DNA from: Roseicyclus sp.
GTDB lineage: Bacteria; Pseudomonadota; Alphaproteobacteria; Rhodobacterales; Rhodobacteraceae
Assembly: GCA_016763475.1 (NCBI GenBank)
Contig: JAESTV010000051.1
Span: forward strand, 1-40,994
Reading direction: 5' to 3'
DNA length: 40,994 nucleotides
The position numbers and the translations under genes were made by a program. This document shows, piece by piece, positions 33,216-40,994 of this stretch. The first letter of the stretch is position 1. Each line of letters opens with the position of its first letter. The notes beneath the pieces are model-generated. The model searched no databases and was not told where the DNA came from. It worked only from the letters and a program-made list of their open reading frames with translations.

Positions 33216-34898
33216 ATGCCCCACGATGCCCATTCGCAGGCTGAGACACCCGTGATCCTCTCCGATCTTCTTGCACTGACCGGCGCCGCCGTCGCCCCCG
33301 CCCAGGCGCTTCTCGACAAAGCGAAGGCGCATCTGCGGGTGAAATTGTCCGAAAATGGCCGCATCTCCGGGGCGCTGATTGAACAAAACCAAACCGCCGC
33401 CCACGGCCTCGCGTGGCTTGCCACCTATGTGGAGGCCCTGCGCCAGATGCATGGTTGGGCGGACCGGCTTCAGGGTGCCGGCAAGTTTGGCGAGGTTGAG
33501 CAGTTGATCCTGCAAATCAGCTTCGGCGAATACCTTTGGCAGATATATGGCGGCATTCCGATGAGTCAGGGCGAAATGCTGCGCCCACAAGACATTGGCC
33601 TGACCCAGGATGACCAGCGCGCCCTGATGGACGATTCCGTCATCGCGCTGACGGCCTCTGGCAACACCCAGGCCGCGCGCACCCGCCTCGTGGACCTGAT
33701 GCAGGAACGCAGCGCCGAACTCACCGTTGGCGCTTGCGGCCTTGATGATGAGCTCACCATGATCCGCGAGCAATTCCGCCGGTACGCGGTCGAAAATGTC
33801 ATCCCTCACGCCCACGGATGGCACCTGAACGACGAATTGATCCCGATGGAGATCATCAAGGACCTCGCCGAAATGGGTGTGTTCGGCCTGACCATCCCGG
33901 AAGAATTCGGCGGTTTTGGGCTGTCGAAGGCGTCGATGTGTGTGGTCTCCGAAGAGCTCAGCCGTGGCTACATCGGCGTCGGCTCCCTCGGGACCCGCAG
34001 CGAAATCGCCGCCGAACTCATCCTTTCGGGCGGCACCGACGCGCAGAAGGCCAAATGGCTTCCCGGACTCGCATCGGGGGAGATCCTGCCAACAGCCGTG
34101 TTCACGGAACCCAACACCGGCTCCGACCTCGGTTCGCTGCGCACCAAAGCCACCAAAGACGGCGACAATTGGGTGATAAACGGCAACAAGACCTGGATCA
34201 CCCACGCGGCCCGCACCCATGTGATGACCGTCCTCGCCCGCAGCGTCGCTGGCACCGATGACTACAAGGGCCTGTCCATGTTCCTCGCCGAAAAGACCCC
34301 CGGCACGGATGAGGCCCCATGGCAGGATCCCGGCATCTCCGGCGGCGAAATCGAAGTCCTCGGCTATCGCGGCATGAAGGAATACACCGTCAATTTTGAC
34401 GATTTCAAAGTGAAGGGTGAAAACCTTCTGGGTGGCGAAGAGGGTCAGGGCTTCAAGCAGCTGATGCAGACGTTCGAATCCGCCCGGATCCAGACCGCCG
34501 CCCGCGCCATTGGCGTCGCGCAATCGGCGCTGGATGCCGGGATGACATATGCTCAGGACCGCAAGCAATTCGGCAAAAGCCTGATCAACTTTCCCCGCGT
34601 CTCCGGCAAGCTGGCGATGATGGCGGTTGAGATCATGATCGCCCGCCAGCTGACCTATTTCTCCGCCCGTGAGAAAGACAATGGCCGCCGCTGCGATCTG
34701 GAGGCCGGAATGGCAAAACTCCTCGGCGCTCGAGTGGCGTGGGCTGCGGCGGACAATGCCCTGCAAATCCACGGCGGCAACGGTTTTGCGCTGGAATACG
34801 GCATCAGCCGCATCTTGTGTGACGCCCGTGTCCTGAACATTTTTGAAGGCGCGGCTGAGATTCAGGCGCAGGTCATCGCCCGCCGCCTTCTCTCCTGA
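33216..34898 (+). CDS. mcd: Acyl-CoA dehydrogenase family protein, probable (2S)-methylsuccinyl-CoA dehydrogenase
   Basis: 560 aa with an N-terminal extension (...GEVEQLILQISFGEYLWQIYGGIPMSQGEMLRPQDIGL...) before an ACAD core (FTEPNTGSDLGSLRTKA, RKQFGKSLINFPRVSGKLAMMAVE, IHGGNGFALEYGISRILCDARVLNIFEGAAEIQAQVIARRLL). Confidence 0.75.
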   Translation: MPHDAHSQAETPVILSDLLALTGAAVAPAQALLDKAKAHLRVKLSENGRISGALIEQNQTAAHGLAWLATYVEALRQMHGWADRLQGAGKFGEVEQLILQISFGEYLWQIYGGIPMSQGEMLRPQDIGLTQDDQRALMDDSVIALTASGNTQAARTRLVDLMQERSAELTVGACGLDDELTMIREQFRRYAVENVIPHAHGWHLNDELIPMEIIKDLAEMGVFGLTIPEEFGGFGLSKASMCVVSEELSRGYIGVGSLGTRSEIAAELILSGGTDAQKAKWLPGLASGEILPTAVFTEPNTGSDLGSLRTKATKDGDNWVINGNKTWITHAARTHVMTVLARSVAGTDDYKGLSMFLAEKTPGTDEAPWQDPGISGGEIEVLGYRGMKEYTVNFDDFKVKGENLLGGEEGQGFKQLMQTFESARIQTAARAIGVAQSALDAGMTYAQDRKQFGKSLINFPRVSGKLAMMAVEIMIARQLTYFSAREKDNGRRCDLEAGMAKLLGARVAWAAADNALQIHGGNGFALEYGISRILCDARVLNIFEGAAEIQAQVIARRLLS

Positions 34899-34955
34899 TG
34901 CTCTGACAAATCGGCTTTCAACCCGCTGGAATTGGCCTCACCATTGGAGAACCCT

Positions 34956-35227
34956 GAACGGAGCCTCCATTGCCCAGCCATGTCTTCCTTACCGACTTGA
35001 TCGCCAAACTCATCGTACTGGACCTTTTGAACGCGGGGCATTCCACCCGTACCGCGCCGAAATGGCTCCTTCGCACGCTCGCGCTGTTTGATCCCTCGAT
35101 CCGGATGATCCTGCCGCAGCTTGGCCACCATCCGGAGTTTGACACCTCAGCCTTAACTCGTGCCCTCAGCATGACCTTCACCCCGATGACCGCCGCCCTA
35201 AACCGCGCCACAGCGGACGTCACCTGA
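34956..35227 (+). pseudogene. Possible C-terminal fragment of an NAD-dependent epimerase/dehydratase-type protein
   Basis: TTG-started 85-aa ORF; KWLLRTLALFDPSIRMILPQLGHHPEFDTSALTRALSMTFTPMTAALNRATADVT resembles the C-terminus of extended SDRs; no Rossmann N-terminus nearby. Confidence 0.4.
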
Positions 35228-35764
35228 ATGCGCACCTTTCTTGCTCTGCCGATCCCCGACGCCACAATCGACGCGCTGATCCGCCTGCAATCCACCCTGC
35301 CCACCGGCAGGCCGGTGCCTGAGGATAACCTGCACCTCACCCTCACCTACCTCGGCGACACCCCGGAAGAGGTCTTGGAAACCCTCCACGACCTCCTTAC
35401 TGCCAGCCGCCTGCCCGCTGCGCAGATCACCTTTGGCGGCCTCGGCACATTTGCCGAGATGGAGCGTGGCCTCACCTTCGCCGCCATCCACCCGTCCGAC
35501 ACCCTCGCCGCCCTGCAAGCCAAGGTTGCCCAACTTGCCCGCACCGCAGGCGCCACCCTGCCGCGTCGCCGTTTCCGCCCCCATGTCACCCTGACCCGCG
35601 CCAACCGGCAGCCCAAAGGCCCGGCCCGTGACCACCTCGCGGCCGCCATGGGCGCACAGCCGGACATTCCGGGTTTCACCACCCACGCCCTGTGCCTGTA
35701 CCAGTCGCACCTGTCACCCCAAGGTGCCCGGCACGAGATCCTTGCGACCTATCCGCTCGGGTAA
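35228..35764 (+). CDS. thpR: RNA 2',3'-cyclic phosphodiesterase (2'-5' RNA ligase family)
   Basis: MRTFLALPIPDATIDALIRLQSTLPTGRPVPEDNLHLTLTYLGDTPEEV and RPHVTLTRANR: two HxTx motifs. Confidence 0.92.
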   Translation: MRTFLALPIPDATIDALIRLQSTLPTGRPVPEDNLHLTLTYLGDTPEEVLETLHDLLTASRLPAAQITFGGLGTFAEMERGLTFAAIHPSDTLAALQAKVAQLARTAGATLPRRRFRPHVTLTRANRQPKGPARDHLAAAMGAQPDIPGFTTHALCLYQSHLSPQGARHEILATYPLG

Positions 35765-35952
35765 CCCGCCCACTTTCCGTGAAAAACGCCGAAGCCACCG
35801 CTCAAGCCCCCCTGCGCCGCCAATCGAATACCCCCCAAGCGCAGCGCCCCCACACGCGACCCCGCGCCTGATGCCCGCAGGGCGAGGGCGCCACGTCCGC
35901 CGAGGCGTTGCGCGACAGCGCGACCCGAGGCGGAAACCCGCCGCCGCAATAG

Positions 35953-36678
35953 CTACCGATCCACCTGCCGCGCCAGCGCCTCCACAAACCGTTGCCGCGC
36001 AGCAGGCAGCGGTCGGTCACCCAAACTCCGGGCCAGATGGGTCTCCAAAAAATGCCCGGTCACACGCAGGCCATCAATAACGCCGGATAACCCGGATTCC
36101 GCCCCAACCAAAACCGGCGGCAGCGGCAACAACCGATCCGCCCACTCCCCTGCTGCGCCCTTTGCCACGGCGCGCCCGGTGCGCGGCGAGATATAGGCCA
36201 GATCCTCCACCACCCCGCTCACCGCACAGGTGCGCAGGTCCAGCCCAAAACCCATCTCGGCCAGTAAATCCATCTCCCACAACAGATAGGCCCGTGCCCA
36301 ATGCTCCGCGCCCAGCCCATCCAGAATCGCAATGGTGCGGGCATAAAGCGCCGGGTACGGCGCCCGTTCCGGCAAGGTGAACGCCAGCAGGGCACACACC
36401 GTCGACAGGCCCGCCAAGGCCACCCGATTGTCCATCACCTCCGCCGCGCGGCCCTTTTGCACCTCAACGGTGTAACTGCCGATATGATCTGAAAGCCGCG
36501 CCCGCCAAGCGGCGTCCAATTGCGCACCCACTTGCAGCAGCGGCGCCATCTTGCGCGAGGCCCCGCCGCGCACCACACCCACATGACGGCCCCGCTCTGC
36601 GGTGAACAGCTCAACAATCGCCGCCGCCTCACCATGGCGGCGAACCGCCAAAAGGATACCATCTGCGCGCCATTCCAT
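35953..36678 (-). CDS. recO: DNA repair protein RecO
   Basis: MEWRADGILLAVRRHGEAAAIVELFTAERGRHVGVVRGGASRKMAPLLQVGAQLDAAWRARL...LLAEMGFGLDLRTCAVSG. Confidence 0.94.
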   Translation of the reverse strand: MEWRADGILLAVRRHGEAAAIVELFTAERGRHVGVVRGGASRKMAPLLQVGAQLDAAWRARLSDHIGSYTVEVQKGRAAEVMDNRVALAGLSTVCALLAFTLPERAPYPALYARTIAILDGLGAEHWARAYLLWEMDLLAEMGFGLDLRTCAVSGVVEDLAYISPRTGRAVAKGAAGEWADRLLPLPPVLVGAESGLSGVIDGLRVTGHFLETHLARSLGDRPLPAARQRFVEALARQVDR

Positions 36679-36770
36679 TGTGCAACTATCGCGGTTTGCA
36701 ACACACAGCGCACGGAAAATCGAACCACCCCCGGTAGAAATGAACCGGATGTCGTGGCAGGGTTTCTCCC

Positions 36771-37388
36771 ATGTTTCCGGCACTCCCCCCTCGCGCCCGC
36801 TGGTCGGCTATGGTTATCGCCCTGGTGGCGGGCGGGTCAGTTCTGGCGTTGTTCATCTACAACCTCGATACCGAACGTTACGGGGATGAACGCACAACCG
36901 CCTGGGCCATGGCACGGTTCTTCACCGTTCTCACAAACCTCATTGTGGCGGTGACCTTTGGGGCGGCAGCACTGCGTCGCAACGGTATCAACGCCTCGTG
37001 GCTTGCCGCACTGACGCTGGCCATAGTGCTGGTCGGCGCGGTTTTCCACGTTCTGCTGTCGGGTATCACAACTTATGAAGGGCTTGGAGAATGGGCCAAT
37101 CAGGGCCTGCACACATTTGTGCCGATCACCTGTCTGCTTTGGTGGATCATCTTCGCCCCCAAGCGAGCCCTTCACTATCGCGACCTGCCAATTTTTATCG
37201 CATGGCCCTGCGTCTATATGGCTTACGCTCTGGCACGTGGGGCGCAGGACAGCACCTACCCCTATCCGTTTATTGACCTCACCGAGATTTCCGCGATGGC
37301 GGCGGCCCTGAACCTCGCTGGTTTGCTGATTGTGCTGCTTCTGGGCGGCGTGGTCTTCGTGATGATCGGCCGTTTTGTGGATCGTTAG
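36771..37388 (+). CDS. Pr6Pr-family membrane protein
   Basis: Six-TM-like ORF with RFFTVLTNLIVAVTFG, HVLLSGITTYEGLGEWANQGLHTFVPITCLLWWIIFAPK, WPCVYMAYALARGAQDSTYPYPFIDL. Confidence 0.85.
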   Translation: MFPALPPRARWSAMVIALVAGGSVLALFIYNLDTERYGDERTTAWAMARFFTVLTNLIVAVTFGAAALRRNGINASWLAALTLAIVLVGAVFHVLLSGITTYEGLGEWANQGLHTFVPITCLLWWIIFAPKRALHYRDLPIFIAWPCVYMAYALARGAQDSTYPYPFIDLTEISAMAAALNLAGLLIVLLLGGVVFVMIGRFVDR

Positions 37389-37392
37389 GCCC

Positions 37393-37722
37393 TCACTCCA
37401 GCCCATCCTCATCCAGCAAATGCCGGCCCTGCCGATCTTCCACTTCGATCACCCAAAGGTCCGGGTCAAATCCCCGCTGACGTGTGATCGCGGCGTCAAC
37501 CTCTGCCTCTGGTCCCTGGGTCAGCACCATCCACTCGCGGGTGCCACGCATCGGATCAAAGCTGCGCTGATGTAGCGATGCGGTGCCGTCCAGCGGGGAT
37601 TGTTTCACCAGCACCGCCCCCGCTGTCCCATCACCCCGCGCCACGATAAAGGCGGGGATATCAAAGACGCGCAGGCGTGCAAGATACGCCGCTACCCAGA
37701 AATCTGCTGTCAGTCTGACCAT
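37393..37722 (-). CDS. DUF1491 family protein
   Basis: MVRLTADFWVAAYLARLRVFDIPAFIVARGDGTAGAVLVKQSPLDGTASLHQRSFDPMRGTREW. Confidence 0.85.
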   Translation of the reverse strand: MVRLTADFWVAAYLARLRVFDIPAFIVARGDGTAGAVLVKQSPLDGTASLHQRSFDPMRGTREWMVLTQGPEAEVDAAITRQRGFDPDLWVIEVEDRQGRHLLDEDGLE

Positions 37723-38126
37723 ACTATCATCGCCTCATCGCCTCGCCCCCTAGTCTCGTCATCTCGCCGCCTCGTTGCCCGCTCCGGAACCGCCCGCTGA
37801 TCACACCAAAACCTTGGCCCGTGTCAACGCCCGCCTCAGATCGAGACCTGCCAATCTCGCAACAGCTATTCCTGAAAACAAAGGATGTAGTTTGGACCGG
37901 CCCGATGCCCGGATTTGAATGCAGGTCTGGCTGCGGTGGCTTTGGGGGCAAGTGAATACCGCAAATTTGAAATCGCCGATATGTTCGATATTGAGGTTTC
38001 GAGCGGCTTTCATTCCTTGAATGATGGCGGCGAATGATGGCGGTCAAAATTGAGATGATACCAACCAAACCACCTCACCCTCCGGCTGTGGCGGGGTGTT
38101 CCGCTCCGGTTTTCTTGCGCTGCGCC

Positions 38127-39032
38127 TCAATTCCCGTCTTTGAAATTCAGGCCCATTTCGGAATACCGCGCGGCCTCATCCAGCCAACCGGGCCGCACCT
38201 TTACCTGTAGGAACAAATGCACCGGGTGGCCGACAAATTCCGCAATCTCTTCACGGGCTGCCTTCGAGACGGCTTTGATCGTCTCGCCGCCTTTGCCCAG
38301 AAGAATACCCTTATGGCCGTCACGGGCCACATAGATGATCTGGTCGATCTTGGCTGAGCCATCTTTGCGATTCTCCCAGCCCTCGGTTTCCACCGTCAGC
38401 TGGTAAGGCAATTCCTGATGCAAGCGCAGGGTCAGCTTCTCACGGGTCATTTCAGATGCGATCATCCGCATCGGCAGATCGGCGATCTGATCTTCCGGGT
38501 AAAGCCACGGGCTTTCGGGCATTTCACCCGCCAGCCAGGTGCGCATGTGTTTCACGCCGTGGCCCTTCTCAGCCGAGATCATAAACGTCTCATCAAACGG
38601 GTAGGCGGTGTTGAGATCTTCGGTCAGCTTCAGCAATACCGGCGCTTCAACCCGGTCGATCTTGTTGATCGCCAGCGCCACTTTGCGCTTTCCTGTGCGG
38701 GCTTTCAGGCCATCGAGGATTGCCTGCACCCCTTCGGTCAGGCCCCGGGTTGCCTCAATCAGCAACACCACGACATCGGCGTCGGAAGCCCCACTCCACG
38801 CGGCTGCAACCATGGCGCGGTCAAGCCTGCGGCGCGGCCGGAACAGGCCCGGCGTATCCACAAACACCAGTTGAGCCTCACCCTCCATTGCCACGCCACG
38901 AATGCGCGCACGTGTGGTTTGCACCTTGTGGGTCACAATCGAGACCTTGGCCCCCACCATCTTGTTGAGAAGTGTGGACTTACCGGCGTTGGGCTCTCCG
39001 ATCAGGGCAATGAAACCGGCGCGTGTGGGCAT
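38127..39032 (-). CDS. era: GTPase Era
   Basis: MPTRAGFIALIGEPNAGKSTLLNKMVGAKVSIVTHKVQTTRARIRGV...DTPGLFRPRRRLDRAMV...INKIDRV; C-terminal KH domain GHKGILLGKGGETIKAVSKAAREEI. Confidence 0.97.
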   Translation of the reverse strand: MPTRAGFIALIGEPNAGKSTLLNKMVGAKVSIVTHKVQTTRARIRGVAMEGEAQLVFVDTPGLFRPRRRLDRAMVAAAWSGASDADVVVLLIEATRGLTEGVQAILDGLKARTGKRKVALAINKIDRVEAPVLLKLTEDLNTAYPFDETFMISAEKGHGVKHMRTWLAGEMPESPWLYPEDQIADLPMRMIASEMTREKLTLRLHQELPYQLTVETEGWENRKDGSAKIDQIIYVARDGHKGILLGKGGETIKAVSKAAREEIAEFVGHPVHLFLQVKVRPGWLDEAARYSEMGLNFKDGN

Positions 39033-39283
39033 AGGGGTATCCTCAAAGTGGCTTGCCCGGCGACATAGCGGGAAATCAGACGCGGGGTAAGGGGCCTCCG
39101 CCTCAGCCGGCGCTAACGCGCATTGCATCGGCGGACGTGGCACCCTGGCCCTACGGGCATTGGGTGCGGGGGCCTTGGGGCGCGCTTCGCTTCGGCTTAT
39201 GTGCCGAATTGGGCATCAGCGCGCTTTGATCTGTTGAAGCCTCCGGCGGGAGTTTTTCAGCCAAGATGAAAGCGCGGGCTCAG

Positions 39284-39340
39284 TGCAATACGGCCAGTGC
39301 AATCCGGAACGGTGCAATCCGGAACGGTGCAAATTCCAGC
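39284..39340. repeat. 15-bp tandem repeat, 3-4 imperfect copies
   Basis: gtgcaatacggcca / gtgcaatccggaacg / gtgcaatccggaacg / gtgcaaattcc. Confidence 0.9.
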
Positions 39341-39341
39341 A

Positions 39342-40028
39342 CTACGACGCCACCTCAACCTGCTCCAATAGTGCAGCAGCGGCCAATTGTTCGGCCTGGC
39401 GCTTGGCTTTCGCCTCTGCCTCCGCGCTTTCGCCCGAGGCTAACCGCACTGATACCCGAAAAACCGGCGCATGATCGGGGCCGCTGCGCCCAATCTCCTC
39501 GTAATGCGGCGGCTCCATGCGACGCGCCTGCGCCCATTCCTGAAGCGCCGTCTTTGCATCACGGGCGTCATCCTTCACCCCGGCGATCCGGTCACCCCAA
39601 AGGCGCAAAACAACGTCACGCGCGGCCACAAACCCAGCATCCAGATAGACGGCGGCAATCACCGCCTCCATCGCGTCCCCCAGCAGCGCCATACGACGCC
39701 GCCCTCCGGCGCTCATCTCGGATTTCCCAAGCCGCATCGCGGTGCCCAAATCAATCTCGCGGGCCACATCAGCACAGGCCTCTTTCCGCACCAGCGCGTT
39801 GAACCTCGGCGCCAGCGTGCCCTCTTTCGCAGCCGTATCAGCGGCCAAAACCGCCTCCGCCATCACCAAGCCAAGCACCCGGTCCCCCAGGAACTCCATC
39901 CGCTGATTGTCACCCCGTGTGGGAGAGGACAACGACGAATGGGTCAGCGCACGTGCGAGCAGTCCGGGGTCGTCAAAGACATACCCCAACCGGTCCATAA
40001 AGGCCGTCAACTCTCGCGAGGGTTTCAC
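39342..40028 (-). CDS. rnc: Ribonuclease III (probable GTG start)
   Basis: [60 protein letters not shown]; dsRBD at C-terminus; GTGA overlap with lepB stop. Confidence 0.95.
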   Translation of the reverse strand: MKPSRELTAFMDRLGYVFDDPGLLARALTHSSLSSPTRGDNQRMEFLGDRVLGLVMAEAVLAADTAAKEGTLAPRFNALVRKEACADVAREIDLGTAMRLGKSEMSAGGRRRMALLGDAMEAVIAAVYLDAGFVAARDVVLRLWGDRIAGVKDDARDAKTALQEWAQARRMEPPHYEEIGRSGPDHAPVFRVSVRLASGESAEAEAKAKRQAEQLAAAALLEQVEVAS

Positions 40029-40804
40029 TCGATTGCCCGGAAGAACCGATCCGACCGCCAAGTCCAGAAATAAACCATTCGCTGACCAGCGGAGGAGAAG
40101 ATGACACGATCGGCGCGCCCCAGAAGGTTCTCGGCCGGCACAAAGCCCACGCCGCCAATTGACTGCGGAAAACGTGAGTCGATGGAATTATCGCGGTTGT
40201 CACCCATGACGAAGAAATGCCCCTCAGGCACCACAAATTCCGGCGTGTTATCCCCACGTGTGCCGTCGTCGATGTTAAGGATCGAGTGCTCCTCACCGTT
40301 CGGAAGAACCTCCGTGAACCGCTCTTTTGAACAGACGCCACCCTCACCCACAGGCGCATTGGAACACCGCGGGACGTGGCCCTGCGGGCCCTGCGGCTCA
40401 GCCACCTCCTCAAACGCCGGCTGCGGCGTCAAACGCACCGGATCACCGTTCAGATGCAGCACCCCGTCGATCACCTGCACCCGGTCACCCGGCAAGCCAA
40501 TCACACGTTTGATGAAATCGGTGCCGTTGGTGGGATGGCGGAACACAACCACATCGCCACGCTCCGGGTCCGACCCGAAAATGCGCCCCTCAAACGGGCA
40601 CATCGAGAGCGGGCAGGAATAGCGCGAATAGCCATAGGCCATCTTGTTGACGAACAGGAAGTCGCCAATCAGCAACGTGTCCTTCATCGACCCCGACGGG
40701 ATCCAGAACGGCTGAAAAAACAATGTGCGGAATATCCCCGCAATCACCAGCGCGAACACGACGGTTTTCACCGTCTCCATGATGCCGCCTTCGGATTTAG
40801 CCAT
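40025..40804 (-). CDS. lepB: Signal peptidase I
   Basis: [77 protein letters not shown]. Confidence 0.97.
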   Translation of the reverse strand: MAKSEGGIMETVKTVVFALVIAGIFRTLFFQPFWIPSGSMKDTLLIGDFLFVNKMAYGYSRYSCPLSMCPFEGRIFGSDPERGDVVVFRHPTNGTDFIKRVIGLPGDRVQVIDGVLHLNGDPVRLTPQPAFEEVAEPQGPQGHVPRCSNAPVGEGGVCSKERFTEVLPNGEEHSILNIDDGTRGDNTPEFVVPEGHFFVMGDNRDNSIDSRFPQSIGGVGFVPAENLLGRADRVIFSSAGQRMVYFWTWRSDRFFRAIE

Positions 40805-40926
40805 CAGGCTGCCCTTCCCTGCAATGCAATTTGCCTCAGCGGCGTTCTTGCCCGCGTCTCGCGCGCCAAGTCAAGCAACCGCCCCACGGAATCGTGTCAA
40901 GACACACCCATTCACGCGCCCGCCCC

Positions 40927-40982
40927 TTCATCTGGCCAAAAATACCTCGGGGGAGTCCGGAACGGACGGGGGCAGCGCCCCC
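40927..40982. repeat. Intergenic hairpin-containing element related to one at 39236-39271
   Basis: ttcatctggccaaaaatacctcgggggagtccggaacggacgggggcagcgccccc: stems gtccg-gaa-cggac and gggggc-agc-gccccc. Confidence 0.6.
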
Positions 40983-40994
40983 TCTTATCAAAGA

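Noticed and set aside
32922-34772. 616-aa reverse ORF opposite mcd
   Set aside because: Antisense to a clear acyl-CoA dehydrogenase; composition looks like a shadow frame.
37801-38013. 70-aa reverse ORF between DUF1491 and era
   Set aside because: No recognisable domain, no clear Shine-Dalgarno; intergenic composition.
38019-38044. Direct repeat gaatgatggcggc x2
   Set aside because: Only two short 13-bp copies; plausible by chance or slippage, no further structure.

Overview
The window is chromosomal DNA from an alphaproteobacterium, most likely Rhodobacteraceae/Roseobacter group (inferred from protein families and gene order). Most of it is conserved housekeeping sequence. The left part is the reverse-strand tRNA-Trp / secE-nusG / rplK-rplA / rplJ-rplL / rpoB-rpoC region, interrupted by two predicted outer-membrane beta-barrel genes. 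The middle carries parC, an SDR, a PduO-type adenosyltransferase, a hemolysin III/PAQR-type membrane protein, etfBA, DUF6473 and 3-hydroxyacyl-CoA dehydrogenase. Next comes the alphaproteobacterial regulatory block (acyltransferase, HPr, EIIA-Man, rapZ, hprK, chvG, chvI) divergent from pckA. The right part carries a TauE/SafE permease, a probable methylsuccinyl-CoA dehydrogenase, thpR, recO, DUF1491, era, rnc and lepB. I found no CRISPR array, transposase, phage gene or obvious novel multi-gene system. The most unusual features are: a 13 x 12-bp repeat giving RapZ an Asp/Arg-rich C-terminal tail; a 47-bp hairpin repeat that overlaps the stop codon of the adenosyltransferase gene; twin perfect palindromes between rpoB and rpoC; mutually exclusive hairpins in the rplJ leader; beta-barrel genes inside the ribosomal cluster; and several short tandem or dispersed intergenic repeats.
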